Positions 26,701-33,734 of a stretch of DNA of 33,957 bases are shown here, piece after piece. The notes under the pieces are model-generated. The model saw only the letters and a list, made by a program, of their open reading frames with translations. It had not been told where the DNA came from and did no database searches. The position numbers and the translations under genes are program-made. The DNA comes from a virus, in IMG/VR virus record IMGVR_UViG_3300009702_000058, positions 1 through 33,957 of that record; one strand, 5' to 3'. The number at the start of each line of letters is the position of its first letter. The stretch's first letter is position 1.

Positions 26701-29181
26701 AGCAATATATATGCTACCATCATGTCCCATTATAACTTCTGTTGGTGTAATAAATGTATCATCTATAAATTTACTAGGAGTATATACAGGGTAAACACCT
26801 AATCTAGATGGAGTGGAGGGAATATAAGTATTAGTTCCTCCCATTTGACTATTATAAAAAGGAAAATCAGAAGTTTTACTTAGATTTATCATTGATAATG
26901 CATTATCTACCCAAAAAGAAGGAGTAGCACTAGGAAATCTAGCTATATCAAAATCAGCTGATTTTGAAAATTCAGTTATTTTTCTAAAAAATTTATTTTG
27001 AAATCTAGCATACTCTCGTTCTACAAATCTAGATGCTTTCATTATATCTAAATTTTCATCTGATGATAATAACATGGTTTTTAATAAAGGTGCCGAGTGT
27101 TGCAAAATCGATAATCCTAAATTTCTTAATTGAGGAGTATCTCTCCAATTATTAGAACCAGTGCTCTCACCTATTATTCCATCTTGGTGTTTTATTATAT
27201 CTGAAAAATGTTTAGAAAAATCAGAAATAGAACCACTTTCAAATTCTGAATTATTAGGATTAGCTTGTAAATTTAAAGGAATTTCTGAAAATCCTATTAA
27301 TGTTTCTTTTGTGGGTCCTGCTTCACTAAAAGATTTAACTAATAATCTACTATTTTCTTTAATTAGTGTTGTACTAATGTTAATTCTTCTAAAATCCCCA
27401 TTACCAGTCATAGTTTCTTCTAATATAAAATCAATGGTTTCTTCTAATTCTACACCATCTAACTCTACTATTAAATTGGGGAGTTCATCTAATGGTTTTA
27501 AAGGCATATCTGGATTTTGAGAAATATCAAATTTATTTTCTAATAGACTACTAATAAAAAATTCATCATCTATATATTGCTTTGATAAACGTGAAACAGG
27601 AAACCAATCATTTGAAAATGAATCTATTTGAAAATTAAAAGCATTTCTATGATGAAAGTAAAAACCAATTATGTCATTTCTTCCATTATTAAAAGTAAAT
27701 CTATCAGTAACTAAATTATTTTCAAATATTATTTCTCCTAAACTATCTACTGCAATATTTTTATTTAAAATAGTATCTGCTATTCCCGTAGGACTATTAT
27801 CTATTTTAAAACTAAATAATTTACCTCCAGAAAAGTTATTATTAGGATAAGTGGTTGTATCATCTAGTCTAACTGAATCAATATCATATAGTGTAAATAA
27901 AGGATCTTGGTTTAATGATATTTTTAATTGAGAAAATACCCAAGAAGTGCCATTATAGGTTAATTCTTTTCCAAAATTTACTAAACCAAAGTTAACTAGA
28001 ATTTGTTCGTTTAATACAGGAGCACCTGATGGATTAGATCCATCTTTATTTAATACTAAAGTTAAAATATTAGTATCGCTTATTCCAGTTATTGTATATA
28101 CTCTATTATTAATAGATGAATTTGTATCAGAAATAAAAAGTACATGTAATCCATCCCTAACTTGTACTCCATCTATTTCAAGGTCTAAAGGACCATTATC
28201 CCATAATTGTGAATCCCAGCTGAATATATCCCACGCTTCATCAATTGAGCCATTAACTTCAGAAAAAATATTAGTATGAACTAAATCTAATAAATCTACA
28301 TTAGGCCTACGTAAAGTTCCAAAATTATATAATTCTAAATCTCTTAAATATTCTATAATAGGCCGCTTTGCTTGTAAATTAATATCTAAAGAAAGTTCTG
28401 AAGAACTAATAACATCTTTATGAAACCATCTATTACCTTTACTCCAAGCATTTTCATCATTAGAGCCCCTAGCCATTACTATATAATCAGGATTAGAATA
28501 AGGATTTGTATCATCCCAAAGACAATCATCCCAAGCAAATACATCCCAAAGACATTCAAGGATTTCATCTTCTATTAAAATAATGCCTTGCCCTACTCCT
28601 TCTATTATAAAAATTTTATCATTATTTAGGATGTTAGCATCGTTTTTAAAAGTAACTCTCATACCTGAACTAAAAATTAATCCACTAGAAGTAGTAAAAG
28701 ATTTTTTTCCTAAAATATCATTTGAAATATCAGTTGAATCTGTTATATCTATAGAATCGGGGCCATTTTTAAGCCAAAAATAATTAGTAAAATTTAAAAT
28801 TTTATCTAAATCTATAGCCGGTGACCAAGAATAGTATATTTGTTCAGATAATCTATGTTGATTAATTACTATTCCTCCTTGAAACCTAAGTTGGTTAACT
28901 AAGTCGGGATAAAATAATTTATTATTAACTTGATTAGAATTTTTATTTATTGACACCATAACTGGTTCTAAAGAATAAAAAGAACGACCTAATGTTGGTT
29001 CTTCAACATAAAAGTCTTTATTTATATTAAAATATTTTGGTTTTTGTCCTATAAATCCTGATATTTTTTCTAGTTTACCAGGTTGAAATAGTTGATTAAC
29101 TGTAGAATTAAAAAACTTTGTTAATGAATCAGTTTGATGTACTGTTGGAAGTAATTTTTCTATGTTTCTACGTTCAACCAT
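17731..29181 (-). CDS. giant virion protein at the gp7 (baseplate wedge) position
   Basis: 3816 residues. The N-terminus (LLPTVHQTDSLTKFFNSTVN..., GRSFYSLEPVMVSI, IVINQHRLSEQIYYSWSPAI followed by DLDKILNFTNYFW) matches very large structural proteins of T4-like and jumbo phages. In T4 gene 7 (1032 residues) follows gene 6, so a wedge role is inferred by position and not by a proven match. Six Trp-Asp clusters such as ECLWDVFAWDDCLWDD (near 215) and GWDEFKWDTIGW (near 2730) punctuate it, at about 215, 320, 2020, 2540, 2730 and 3415. The last third has fibre-type beta modules (FVGDGSTTTFTL near 3020, FTGNGSTSIFTIP near 2790, YSGDGATDIFALP near 3695) and an EF-hand-like DLDGDSKIDLNDF (near 3234). 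No enzyme motif was seen. It overlaps gp6 by TAATG. Confidence 0.7.
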   Translation of the reverse strand: MVERRNIEKLLPTVHQTDSLTKFFNSTVNQLFQPGKLEKISGFIGQKPKYFNINKDFYVEEPTLGRSFYSLEPVMVSINKNSNQVNNKLFYPDLVNQLRFQGGIVINQHRLSEQIYYSWSPAIDLDKILNFTNYFWLKNGPDSIDITDSTDISNDILGKKSFTTSSGLIFSSGMRVTFKNDANILNNDKIFIIEGVGQGIILIEDEILECLWDVFAWDDCLWDDTNPYSNPDYIVMARGSNDENAWSKGNRWFHKDVISSSELSLDINLQAKRPIIEYLRDLELYNFGTLRRPNVDLLDLVHTNIFSEVNGSIDEAWDIFSWDSQLWDNGPLDLEIDGVQVRDGLHVLFISDTNSSINNRVYTITGISDTNILTLVLNKDGSNPSGAPVLNEQILVNFGLVNFGKELTYNGTSWVFSQLKISLNQDPLFTLYDIDSVRLDDTTTYPNNNFSGGKLFSFKIDNSPTGIADTILNKNIAVDSLGEIIFENNLVTDRFTFNNGRNDIIGFYFHHRNAFNFQIDSFSNDWFPVSRLSKQYIDDEFFISSLLENKFDISQNPDMPLKPLDELPNLIVELDGVELEETIDFILEETMTGNGDFRRINISTTLIKENSRLLVKSFSEAGPTKETLIGFSEIPLNLQANPNNSEFESGSISDFSKHFSDIIKHQDGIIGESTGSNNWRDTPQLRNLGLSILQHSAPLLKTMLLSSDENLDIMKASRFVEREYARFQNKFFRKITEFSKSADFDIARFPSATPSFWVDNALSMINLSKTSDFPFYNSQMGGTNTYIPSTPSRLGVYPVYTPSKFIDDTFITPTEVIMGHDGSIYIAAGNEKDDAILELENRIFSNIPSNYKTENLPIINHILNVDGRFRLSEYRIEEFNKLLSYSFNRWAIKNNVDYRKNTTFVPLNKFTWNFTGSLDFEQKPVTGSWKAIYRFFFDTIRPHTSPWEMLGFSIKPSWWDGRYGVAPYTKGNTLLWNDLEQGFIFSGNRVGIDTRFARPGLKNIIPVNDNGDLLDPIEAGIIPQTPSGIDGKKEWSFGEEGPIETVWKRTSNYPFAVAQATYLMEPVKFIELGWDPINYKTILKGDPINSQIIFIPTKNRPTHDKFIVHGEKDSNDIIQISSGISQWISDFITYQGKDIASNFGDKVRGLNVKLGHKSSGFIDANNTKILSENFGLVPQENITISLYTSPSIKEEFYSGVLIEWEGTGWRVIGYDQLSPIFNIIPSDEKGRKNKITVGDESVILFKNGVNPKNIQQISYGHIFSSRQLVFDFLISYQRYLESIGWLFDEIDFQNNSFFNFEQSGKEFLLWSQSNWDKGNFISVSPIARKVKFTNKQGIVNPVEKIINGVYSILDKEGKLIDPKNTEVSRINDILEIIPKTNDQSIFSARVSISEIEHIILFDNITLFNDVVYDPLFNIRQPRLKIFSIRTTDWAGRLDAPGCIISDGSLFSNYERVTHDFKNFFDIENSIDDTILRKHSQHLIGFQGRDYLEKLLFNNTTQFQFWQGMMKEKGTSAVLNRMFRSEFITETTNFKTFEEWAFRIGEFGGVDSNKFLEIIFKQSEIKTNPQLIEFFEFSKNLKDNKFDEIINIEKNDNRWITKPNDLNNIFPLSNIGEPKIENLLSAGYVKLGEPDLIVVDNNSFFSAFSDNLIANTPLSIGNIIWVLNTGIGDWGIFRLSDFNITIDEVSPNLGNSKAAIVSTTSNINTVISNLDTIILSNVLQVSPIIDGTYLANTTPIITGILLSAGTVSPIPIVTILSNAQVTIDKITITVTRAFDGPLTSISFGDLANTTRVLATPSGTLQTEATTVFSTSFLYSLNTEFQIFLDTTDSTEGQATVDIEYSYISGFELLDKDQVGVEVDTKGFGGDIFHWTNIRVNTLIERDNFITTDLQKGDLIFVDSSVYQINTRGTINTPDINPVIDVKVFDNKTKTSSSIGTITIDESMPPLNNSGTINVGDLASIINFSNIANVIASVNSDDVLIISHLKGELLFFEDITGNIAESFKLNKINLEKQWAVYSWNTISWDLVRNLQQKVDTSKILGGILTNKSSNKIEEFITIWDPAKGIIPGAAEKELTLKLESDIAIYTNGDPLISTIDNNNHWGEEQVGYLWWDISTAKYLNYELDDNLYKRNHWGELAPGASIDIFEWVKSPVSPDSWEDLVISNAGQISINKLDIPSGEVKGDPATAPFVLSEEFDKNLGDFISVYYFWVKNKTTIPTKSTRTLSAKSVSNIIKNPTNSGISWLSPISNNSLIISGNFPNLTDNDSILRINWKELDNDINFHKQWVLHRPGDGTSIPNSKLWNKMRDSISGIDNLSRIVPDVNLPILQQIGNFERPRQSWIMNILKARESFFTCVNDMLSKVCLLDDRAGATDGISFIQVEPSDSTVDFHVVDIAARDNLSLTNTLIQGNTVLVDPNLDTFNKWTIWKYNINFENNWEPIQAQATDLTDFWALVDWFADGFDSNTPIDFQFATISDRDAAAPFAENSIIKVDDGGLGKYTIYQVVNGIFVKIGRELCTVKFNDTSYKSTEGFGWDENTWDSFMWDPLPTSEIFTIIEELKNNILIPLEINELFFCVINYVHSEQNIVDWAFKTSLITLSGFDEKLIQTPVFSPNRLKIDPILDYIAEVKPYHVKLRTFIRNLFNDIEMASAKVTDFDNPVYFDTVLGMFRTLDPNDPTDQNILANNLPWSDWFDNFSTNPSVIRQIKIKILMDRIDCEQPSGWDEFKWDTIGWESIPTIDGAGGRILKYYSPSDIMPEKNVNNLLSGCIYSGVNYESLDLSSNSELDVDIFGGNVKDNVVLIFTGNGSTSIFTIPINVTSSSNVIVKVDDILQIEGISNNYTLDSTNTIITFTAGSIPLTGSIVEITITQTFLSVPEGPSTINVDGDFFMQPLVSENSPKELLKLDSFDSVVISTYTKGIAGSPIVTSNRIIANSSSLAGPYNILQFPSTIDSIQVHINGTLQKFFGNGDVNNDYNIDFSLRQLTFTSGNEPTASDVIKITSFSVGGGEDTASNSRILFQNYFVGDGSTTTFTLDSSSTAARTFVTVDGDIATFTISGSSLTITSGTPSNGSNINVTVFDVNTVSFTTIKTLPFTVGSSSELTGNILTLPNSLIPPSAVPKHSAMFIHKSNAADAGDNAFLLNPPETTYFDSDGIQQNIILNSVPVDTANLILFNDNVQLTLNTDYIVIEETINSIILPSVDVLLPFNSINIKITIGSDPVTSFQILDLDGDSKIDLNDFINSINNNSILNLKKLIAIRNSDESVKIVSNNGDSFIIADDISDIINTFFGSSSITSNLTSTVHLTFMPNVKSTIVAILNENFDYKISIDGVTVTFDPTNVPLVANDILWVTSIINSKTLKPRTETFKGNTLGKYTLTQTPFNPNDLWVTVNHNKKLFLHDYNLDSTLEGWDTFPWDTGSVNSVVTIESRGDINNPTTAINSSIIFDINGVINAATIILIETSTIDGVVDLLDIESIINNDNILAPLGITATIRTTNFGSVLINKLIITCASSLPFSIHNGVGTPVNDIFGVDIATSLSSEWDSSAIFNFIQFPKSHSSSDNIVITSYSGISELPPIAFKLLKNSFNEKESIRISDKHKTFLLQDYKVGDTQIVVKTNSNIPTAELPLNIFTIPDKLQKKPGAVYIEDDRIEFWDISGPTVDGSNNITYTLSTLNRGTGITNSGISAFYSTIIYSGDGATDIFALPSVLSFKLITVTFIDTIKNTKIEQLTGFNILPPNIKFDTAPDNNIFIRITLFHNDWLDGSILHKAGTEVINADLEQQIPGGYNFTPSPEGLQKSKSTLGQFLISSKGTKV

Positions 29182-32100
29182 TACATTCCTATTCTTAGAT
29201 TTGTTTTAGTATTATTAGTTATTATTTGTACATCAGAAACTCTTGCTGCTGAAATAAATATTTCATTAGAATTAGATTTAACTTGGAATAATTCACCAAA
29301 CTTAGAATCTTGATCTTCTGGAACTATTACTACCGAAGCAATTAATGTAGGCAATCTTTGATGTATAAACGCTGCTAATTCAGTATAATAAAACGTTTCA
29401 CCAAAATCCCAATTTTGTGGTAAGAAAAAATCATTGATAGCAGATATTACTTGACTTTTTATTTCCCCATCACTTACACTAACATTTAATATTTTTGTTA
29501 CTTTAAATTTTGCTCTTAATTCTTCAATTGCTTGTCTGCCAAATAATATTTTATATGTTACTGGTCTCCATATTATTTCATCTGATATCATTTTAAATTG
29601 TTCAAATTCACTAAAAGATAGTTTCAATTGTGCAGGACTAGGTGGTTCAGGCATAACTGATAATTCCCCATCTTCATCAAGCCACTGCCTAATTAATGTA
29701 TCATAATTTGAATCTAATATAAAAATATCTATTATATTAGTAATTGCTGGATCTATTCGTTGATCTACAGGAGCAAAGTGTTGCCATTGAAATTTTAAAT
29801 TTTTCCTACCAATTTTATATACATATGTATTATCAGTAATTTTTATAAAATTTGGGGATATACCAGTTGTAGTGAAAACTGCAGGTACATCTGTTTTTAA
29901 ATATTTGTAAAAAGATAAATCATTTGCATTAAATATTACATCATTTATATTTAAAAATAAAGTGTATAGTGTATCATTTTCATTAGCTGCAACACTAGTA
30001 ACTAAATTAGTGGGAATTAATTGACTAATACCATCTTTATCAATATTAGATTTCCAAAATATATATTGTTTTTCTATAGCTATATCATTACCTAAATCAT
30101 TCATAATAACAGTTTCATCAAATGCTTTAGGATTATCTGGGGCACCATCATCATCTTTATCAGAAAATGATATTTCTATTCGTCTAGGTTCTAAAGAACC
30201 ATCCGATAAAAATACATTATCTACAGTATCCCATATTTTATTTTTTTCTAAAGATTTTCCTAGTATTTCTCCTGGTTTAGAATTGATGTTTAAAACAGTT
30301 ATTGAATCTTTATTTGGCAATCCAGTAATTTGATCTATTGTTTTTAAATTATTTGAAAAAAAGAATCTAACTGCTTTTTCACTTTCAAATAAAAATTTAA
30401 TAGTTCTAAATGTAAATGAATATAAATTAGTAGAAAAATCTGCTCTGATAAGCCAACTATCATCTTTATTTGTTAAACTAGTGTCTCCTTCATTCTGAAG
30501 ACTAAATGAAGAGTTTATATTACCTAAGTTTTCTCCTTTTATAATTTTCCAAGATAAGTTTGATATATCATATCTAACACCAAATGTATTATTTTGATCT
30601 ATTTCAGATTGAATATCTATTATTTCTGTAGAATTAAAAATAGATCTAAATGTGGGAACTATTTCTTTAACCCAATCATTTGTAGAAACATTTTGATTTA
30701 ATTTAACTTTTCCTTCCCCTGATGTTTGAAATCCATTTCCATCATCTATTATTGAAATTACTGTTACCCACCCTGCTATATTAAAATTTAACAGTGAACC
30801 TATTTTAATAAAATCTTCAGGAATACCTCCAGAACCTACGCCTATTTGTATTCCACCGCCAACAGGAGAACCACCTATAGTAGATGTAGTAGAATTTCTA
30901 TTAAATTTTCCTGTACTAGTAAATGTAGAAGACGATGCTGCCTCCCATAAAATAAATCCTGGTATACTAAATGGATTAACAATGGGATTTTGTTTTGGAA
31001 ACTGGTCTAAATAAAAATTTTTAATATTTGTTTTAATTAATTCAGGAGCAATAATTGTATTAATAATTTCTATAGAGGTTACAGAAGTAGGTAAAGAAAG
31101 AGTTGTTAGTTTATTAGTTACGTCTTTAAATATTAAACCATCATCTGCAAAAACATTAGCATCTTGTCTAACAGAAGTTGGATCATTAATATCTATAAAT
31201 CTACTATGCCCAGAAAAAGTTCTATTTAGTGCTTTTACTTTTAAAGCTAAAGAAGACTGTAATGGAAAAACATTATAATCTTCACCATTAACCATTCTAC
31301 CTTGTGTTTGAAATAACTCTGGAGCTCTATTTCTTATTTCTTCATCAGTTTGTGCTATAGCAGCATTACTAATGGTTTCTTGTAAACTAAAAGTTATATT
31401 TAAGTTAAATGTTTGTCCTAAAAGATTATTATAAGGAATACCTACTGTTATATCATTCATATCTTGTGGTCTTATAGAATCAGACGTACCTGAACTTACT
31501 CTATACCATATTCTAAATAATCCTACTGGTATTTCTCCAAATCTTCCATCAGCAAACCTAATTGAAATTTGATCATTATTTCTAGTTATAACTGAGAATA
31601 TATTTCTTATATTTTTATCTACACTATTAAATATTACATTATTTCCAGTTACAGCAGGAACTTTAATCCAATCTTGAATAACACTACCATTATCATTGAT
31701 TTGCTGAACAAATACATCAGTTTGGTTAATATTATCTACGTCTATATCTATTACCCTATTTTCCACAGGATTAACTAAATTAAAATCACTAAATTGAAAT
31801 TCTCCTTGTTTAAAAAGTAAAAAAAATCCTGTTTTTTGACTAGAATTTCCATTACCATCTGAACTATGTATAATAAATATTGAACCATTAGGATTGGGAT
31901 TTCTTTCAAAAAATAATCCGTCATTATCAAAATCTACATTAACTATATCAAATGGCTGATTTACGCCGTTAGCAATAGCAGAAAATGCAATATTACCTGC
32001 GGAAAAAGGAATATTATTTAATTGAAATAATTGAGTCTTTAAACCACTAACTGTTCCTTCTTTTACAGGATCACCAAATGGATTAGTAGACAAAAATGCG

Positions 32101-32585
32101 GAGTTTAAAATTAAAACAAACTGCTCAAACCAATCTGGATTATTTGGATCATCCCAAGAAACAGGTATTCCATTTAAATCATTACTATTACTATCTATTA
32201 TATCTTCATCAGTTTGTATTTTAATTATTTTAACTAGTCCTGTTGCTGCTAAATTTCTTTGTGCTTGAAAACTAATTAACTTAGCTAGCCTTAAAATACT
32301 ATCTCGTCGTTCTGCAGAGTCAATAAAGTTTTCCCTAGCATTTATATCCATTCTAAAAGCTAGACTACCACCTAAATATGCTAGTAAATCAAGAATTGCT
32401 ATAAATTCAGAACTTTCTACAAAGTCATTAAAGTCTTCCGGAAAATTAATTTTTATATAATCAACCATAGCAGCTCTGATAGTATCAAAATCAAAAGCAT
32501 TGAAGTTAATCTCCGTAAAAGCTTTATGAAAAACTCTCCAATCTTCCCCTGCAAATAATGTTGATTGTCTTACTACTTGTGACAT
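29181..32585 (-). CDS. 6: baseplate wedge protein gp6-like
   Basis: 1134 residues against 660 in T4. The opening (DWRVFHKAFTEINFNAFDFD, then IRAAMVDYIKINFPEDFNDF, SSEFIAILDLLAYLGGSLAF and RMDINARENFIDSAERRDSI) is highly typical of the gp6/baseplate-J family, which forms the wedge backbone and the inner ring of the baseplate. The C-terminal part (FKVTKILNVSVSDGEIKSQV, INDFFLPQNWDFGETFYYTE) is the usual baseplate-J end. The extra length lies in the middle and includes SDKDDDGAPDNP, which looks like a calcium-binding Asp loop. Start: AGGAG lies a few bases before ATG 32585, two bases after the gp25 stop. It is the second gene of the gp25-gp6-giant operon. Confidence 0.85.
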   Translation of the reverse strand: MSQVVRQSTLFAGEDWRVFHKAFTEINFNAFDFDTIRAAMVDYIKINFPEDFNDFVESSEFIAILDLLAYLGGSLAFRMDINARENFIDSAERRDSILRLAKLISFQAQRNLAATGLVKIIKIQTDEDIIDSNSNDLNGIPVSWDDPNNPDWFEQFVLILNSAFLSTNPFGDPVKEGTVSGLKTQLFQLNNIPFSAGNIAFSAIANGVNQPFDIVNVDFDNDGLFFERNPNPNGSIFIIHSSDGNGNSSQKTGFFLLFKQGEFQFSDFNLVNPVENRVIDIDVDNINQTDVFVQQINDNGSVIQDWIKVPAVTGNNVIFNSVDKNIRNIFSVITRNNDQISIRFADGRFGEIPVGLFRIWYRVSSGTSDSIRPQDMNDITVGIPYNNLLGQTFNLNITFSLQETISNAAIAQTDEEIRNRAPELFQTQGRMVNGEDYNVFPLQSSLALKVKALNRTFSGHSRFIDINDPTSVRQDANVFADDGLIFKDVTNKLTTLSLPTSVTSIEIINTIIAPELIKTNIKNFYLDQFPKQNPIVNPFSIPGFILWEAASSSTFTSTGKFNRNSTTSTIGGSPVGGGIQIGVGSGGIPEDFIKIGSLLNFNIAGWVTVISIIDDGNGFQTSGEGKVKLNQNVSTNDWVKEIVPTFRSIFNSTEIIDIQSEIDQNNTFGVRYDISNLSWKIIKGENLGNINSSFSLQNEGDTSLTNKDDSWLIRADFSTNLYSFTFRTIKFLFESEKAVRFFFSNNLKTIDQITGLPNKDSITVLNINSKPGEILGKSLEKNKIWDTVDNVFLSDGSLEPRRIEISFSDKDDDGAPDNPKAFDETVIMNDLGNDIAIEKQYIFWKSNIDKDGISQLIPTNLVTSVAANENDTLYTLFLNINDVIFNANDLSFYKYLKTDVPAVFTTTGISPNFIKITDNTYVYKIGRKNLKFQWQHFAPVDQRIDPAITNIIDIFILDSNYDTLIRQWLDEDGELSVMPEPPSPAQLKLSFSEFEQFKMISDEIIWRPVTYKILFGRQAIEELRAKFKVTKILNVSVSDGEIKSQVISAINDFFLPQNWDFGETFYYTELAAFIHQRLPTLIASVVIVPEDQDSKFGELFQVKSNSNEIFISAARVSDVQIITNNTKTNLRIGM

Positions 32586-32587
32586 TA

Positions 32588-32974
32588 CTATCTCTCCTGC
32601 AAGGTTTTGTCAAAAATAACACTAAGAGAATCTAAAACTTCAAAAGGTTTGAAAAATAAAAAAACTTCTAATTTTAAACCATGTTCAAATGAAGTAACTT
32701 GTATATCTTGCAATTCTACCCTAGGTTCTTGATTTATAATATTTTTAGTATCTTCTTCTACTAAATTCACGACATTATTATCAAACGGTTCAAATAGTAA
32801 ATCCCAAGCAATAGAACCAAAATCACTTAGCATAACCCTTTCGCCTTTTCTAGTCATAAAATGATTTAATAAATCTCTTTTTACTAATTCTATATCATGT
32901 ATGGTTTCATTCCCTATAAATGAACCTACAGTGCTAAACCCAGTAAAAAGATTTATTCGATTAATATTTTTCAT
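32588..32974 (-). CDS. 25: baseplate wedge protein gp25-like
   Basis: 128 residues, close to T4 gp25 (132). Family features are the segment DLLNHFMTRKGERVMLSDFG, followed by SIAWDLLFEPFD, and the EPR motif in NQEPRVELQDI that marks gp25/TssE proteins and holds the sheath and wedge together. The fold is lysozyme-like in shape but not an enzyme. It is the first gene of the leftward baseplate operon, 34 bases after a GATAAATA late box, and ends with TAG two bases before the gp6 ATG. Confidence 0.88.
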   Translation of the reverse strand: MKNINRINLFTGFSTVGSFIGNETIHDIELVKRDLLNHFMTRKGERVMLSDFGSIAWDLLFEPFDNNVVNLVEEDTKNIINQEPRVELQDIQVTSFEHGLKLEVFLFFKPFEVLDSLSVIFDKTLQER

Positions 32975-33007
32975 TTTTTATCTAGTTATTAAATATACAT
33001 ATAAGTA

Positions 33008-33015
33008 TATTTATC
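33008..33015 (-). promoter_or_regulatory. late promoter box for gp25-gp6-giant operon
   Basis: GATAAATA on the minus strand, 34 bases before the gp25 ATG. It fits the NATAAATA late motif and would serve more than 15 kb of structural genes. Confidence 0.6.
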
Positions 33016-33042
33016 AATCAAAAATATAATAACATATTATAT

Positions 33043-33071
33043 TTGACTTATATAACTAGGTATCATATACT
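33043..33071 (+). promoter_or_regulatory. sigma70-type early promoter for the exonuclease gene
   Basis: TTGACT (33043-33048), 17 bp, then TATACT (33066-33071). The -10 region TATCATATACT equals that of the gene 55 promoter. The ATG of the exonuclease lies 28 bases further on, after AAAGG (33088-33092). Confidence 0.7.
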
Positions 33072-33098
33072 TGTTAAATACTATTTTAAAGGTAAGCC

Positions 33099-33707
33099 AT
33101 GATAACACCATATATCGAAATATTTGCGTCTACTGATGTTGAATCTGATGGACCACATCCTGGTAGAAATTCTATGTTAAGTTTTGCTACCGCAGTAGTA
33201 AATATAGACAAAGAATTAATTGCTACTTTTAGTAGAAACCTTAAATGTTTACCAAACGCTAAAATGGATTCTAGAACAGAACAGTTTTGGAAAAGGGAAC
33301 CAGAAGCATGGAATAATTGTAGAAAAAATACTATTGAACCTAATAAAGCTATGCATGAATATTTTAATTGGGTAATGGAAATCAAAAAAATAGGTAGACC
33401 TATTTTTACTGCATTCCCATTAGGATATGATTGGAAAATGATAGATTGGTATTTTCATGAATTTATGGGAAAAAATCCATATGGAATAAGTGGTTTAGAC
33501 ATTAAATCATATGCAGCGGCCGCTTTAAAATTAGGAAAATTTAGTAATAGTAGGAAAAGAAAATTTCCAAAAAGATGGTCTAATGATTTACCTCATACAC
33601 ATATCGCAATGGATGATGCCATTGAGCAAGGAGCTCTTATTATCGATATGATAAGAGAAGTAAGAAATATGCCGCCCATTGATAATTTAAAAAATCTTAT
33701 TGATTAA
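33099..33707 (+). CDS. DEDDh 3'-5' exonuclease (RNase T / DnaQ-like)
   Basis: 202 residues, a single exonuclease domain. Motif I is STDVESDG with D13 and E15. Motif II lies in TAFPLGYDWKMIDWYF (D111 or D116). Motif III is HIAMDDA with H168 and D173, the H-x4-D form of the DEDDh group. These four acidic residues and the His would bind two metal ions and remove nucleotides from 3' ends of DNA or RNA. Substrate is unknown; DNA recombination/repair or RNA trimming are both possible. ATG 33099 is supported by AAAGG six bases upstream. It is divergent from gp25 and has its own early-type promoter, so it is probably expressed before the structural genes. It ends 28 bases before a convergent TnpB-like fragment. 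Confidence 0.8.
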   Translation: MITPYIEIFASTDVESDGPHPGRNSMLSFATAVVNIDKELIATFSRNLKCLPNAKMDSRTEQFWKREPEAWNNCRKNTIEPNKAMHEYFNWVMEIKKIGRPIFTAFPLGYDWKMIDWYFHEFMGKNPYGISGLDIKSYAAAALKLGKFSNSRKRKFPKRWSNDLPHTHIAMDDAIEQGALIIDMIREVRNMPPIDNLKNLID

Positions 33708-33734
33708 AGAATGAATAATTTTTTCTATTTGATA

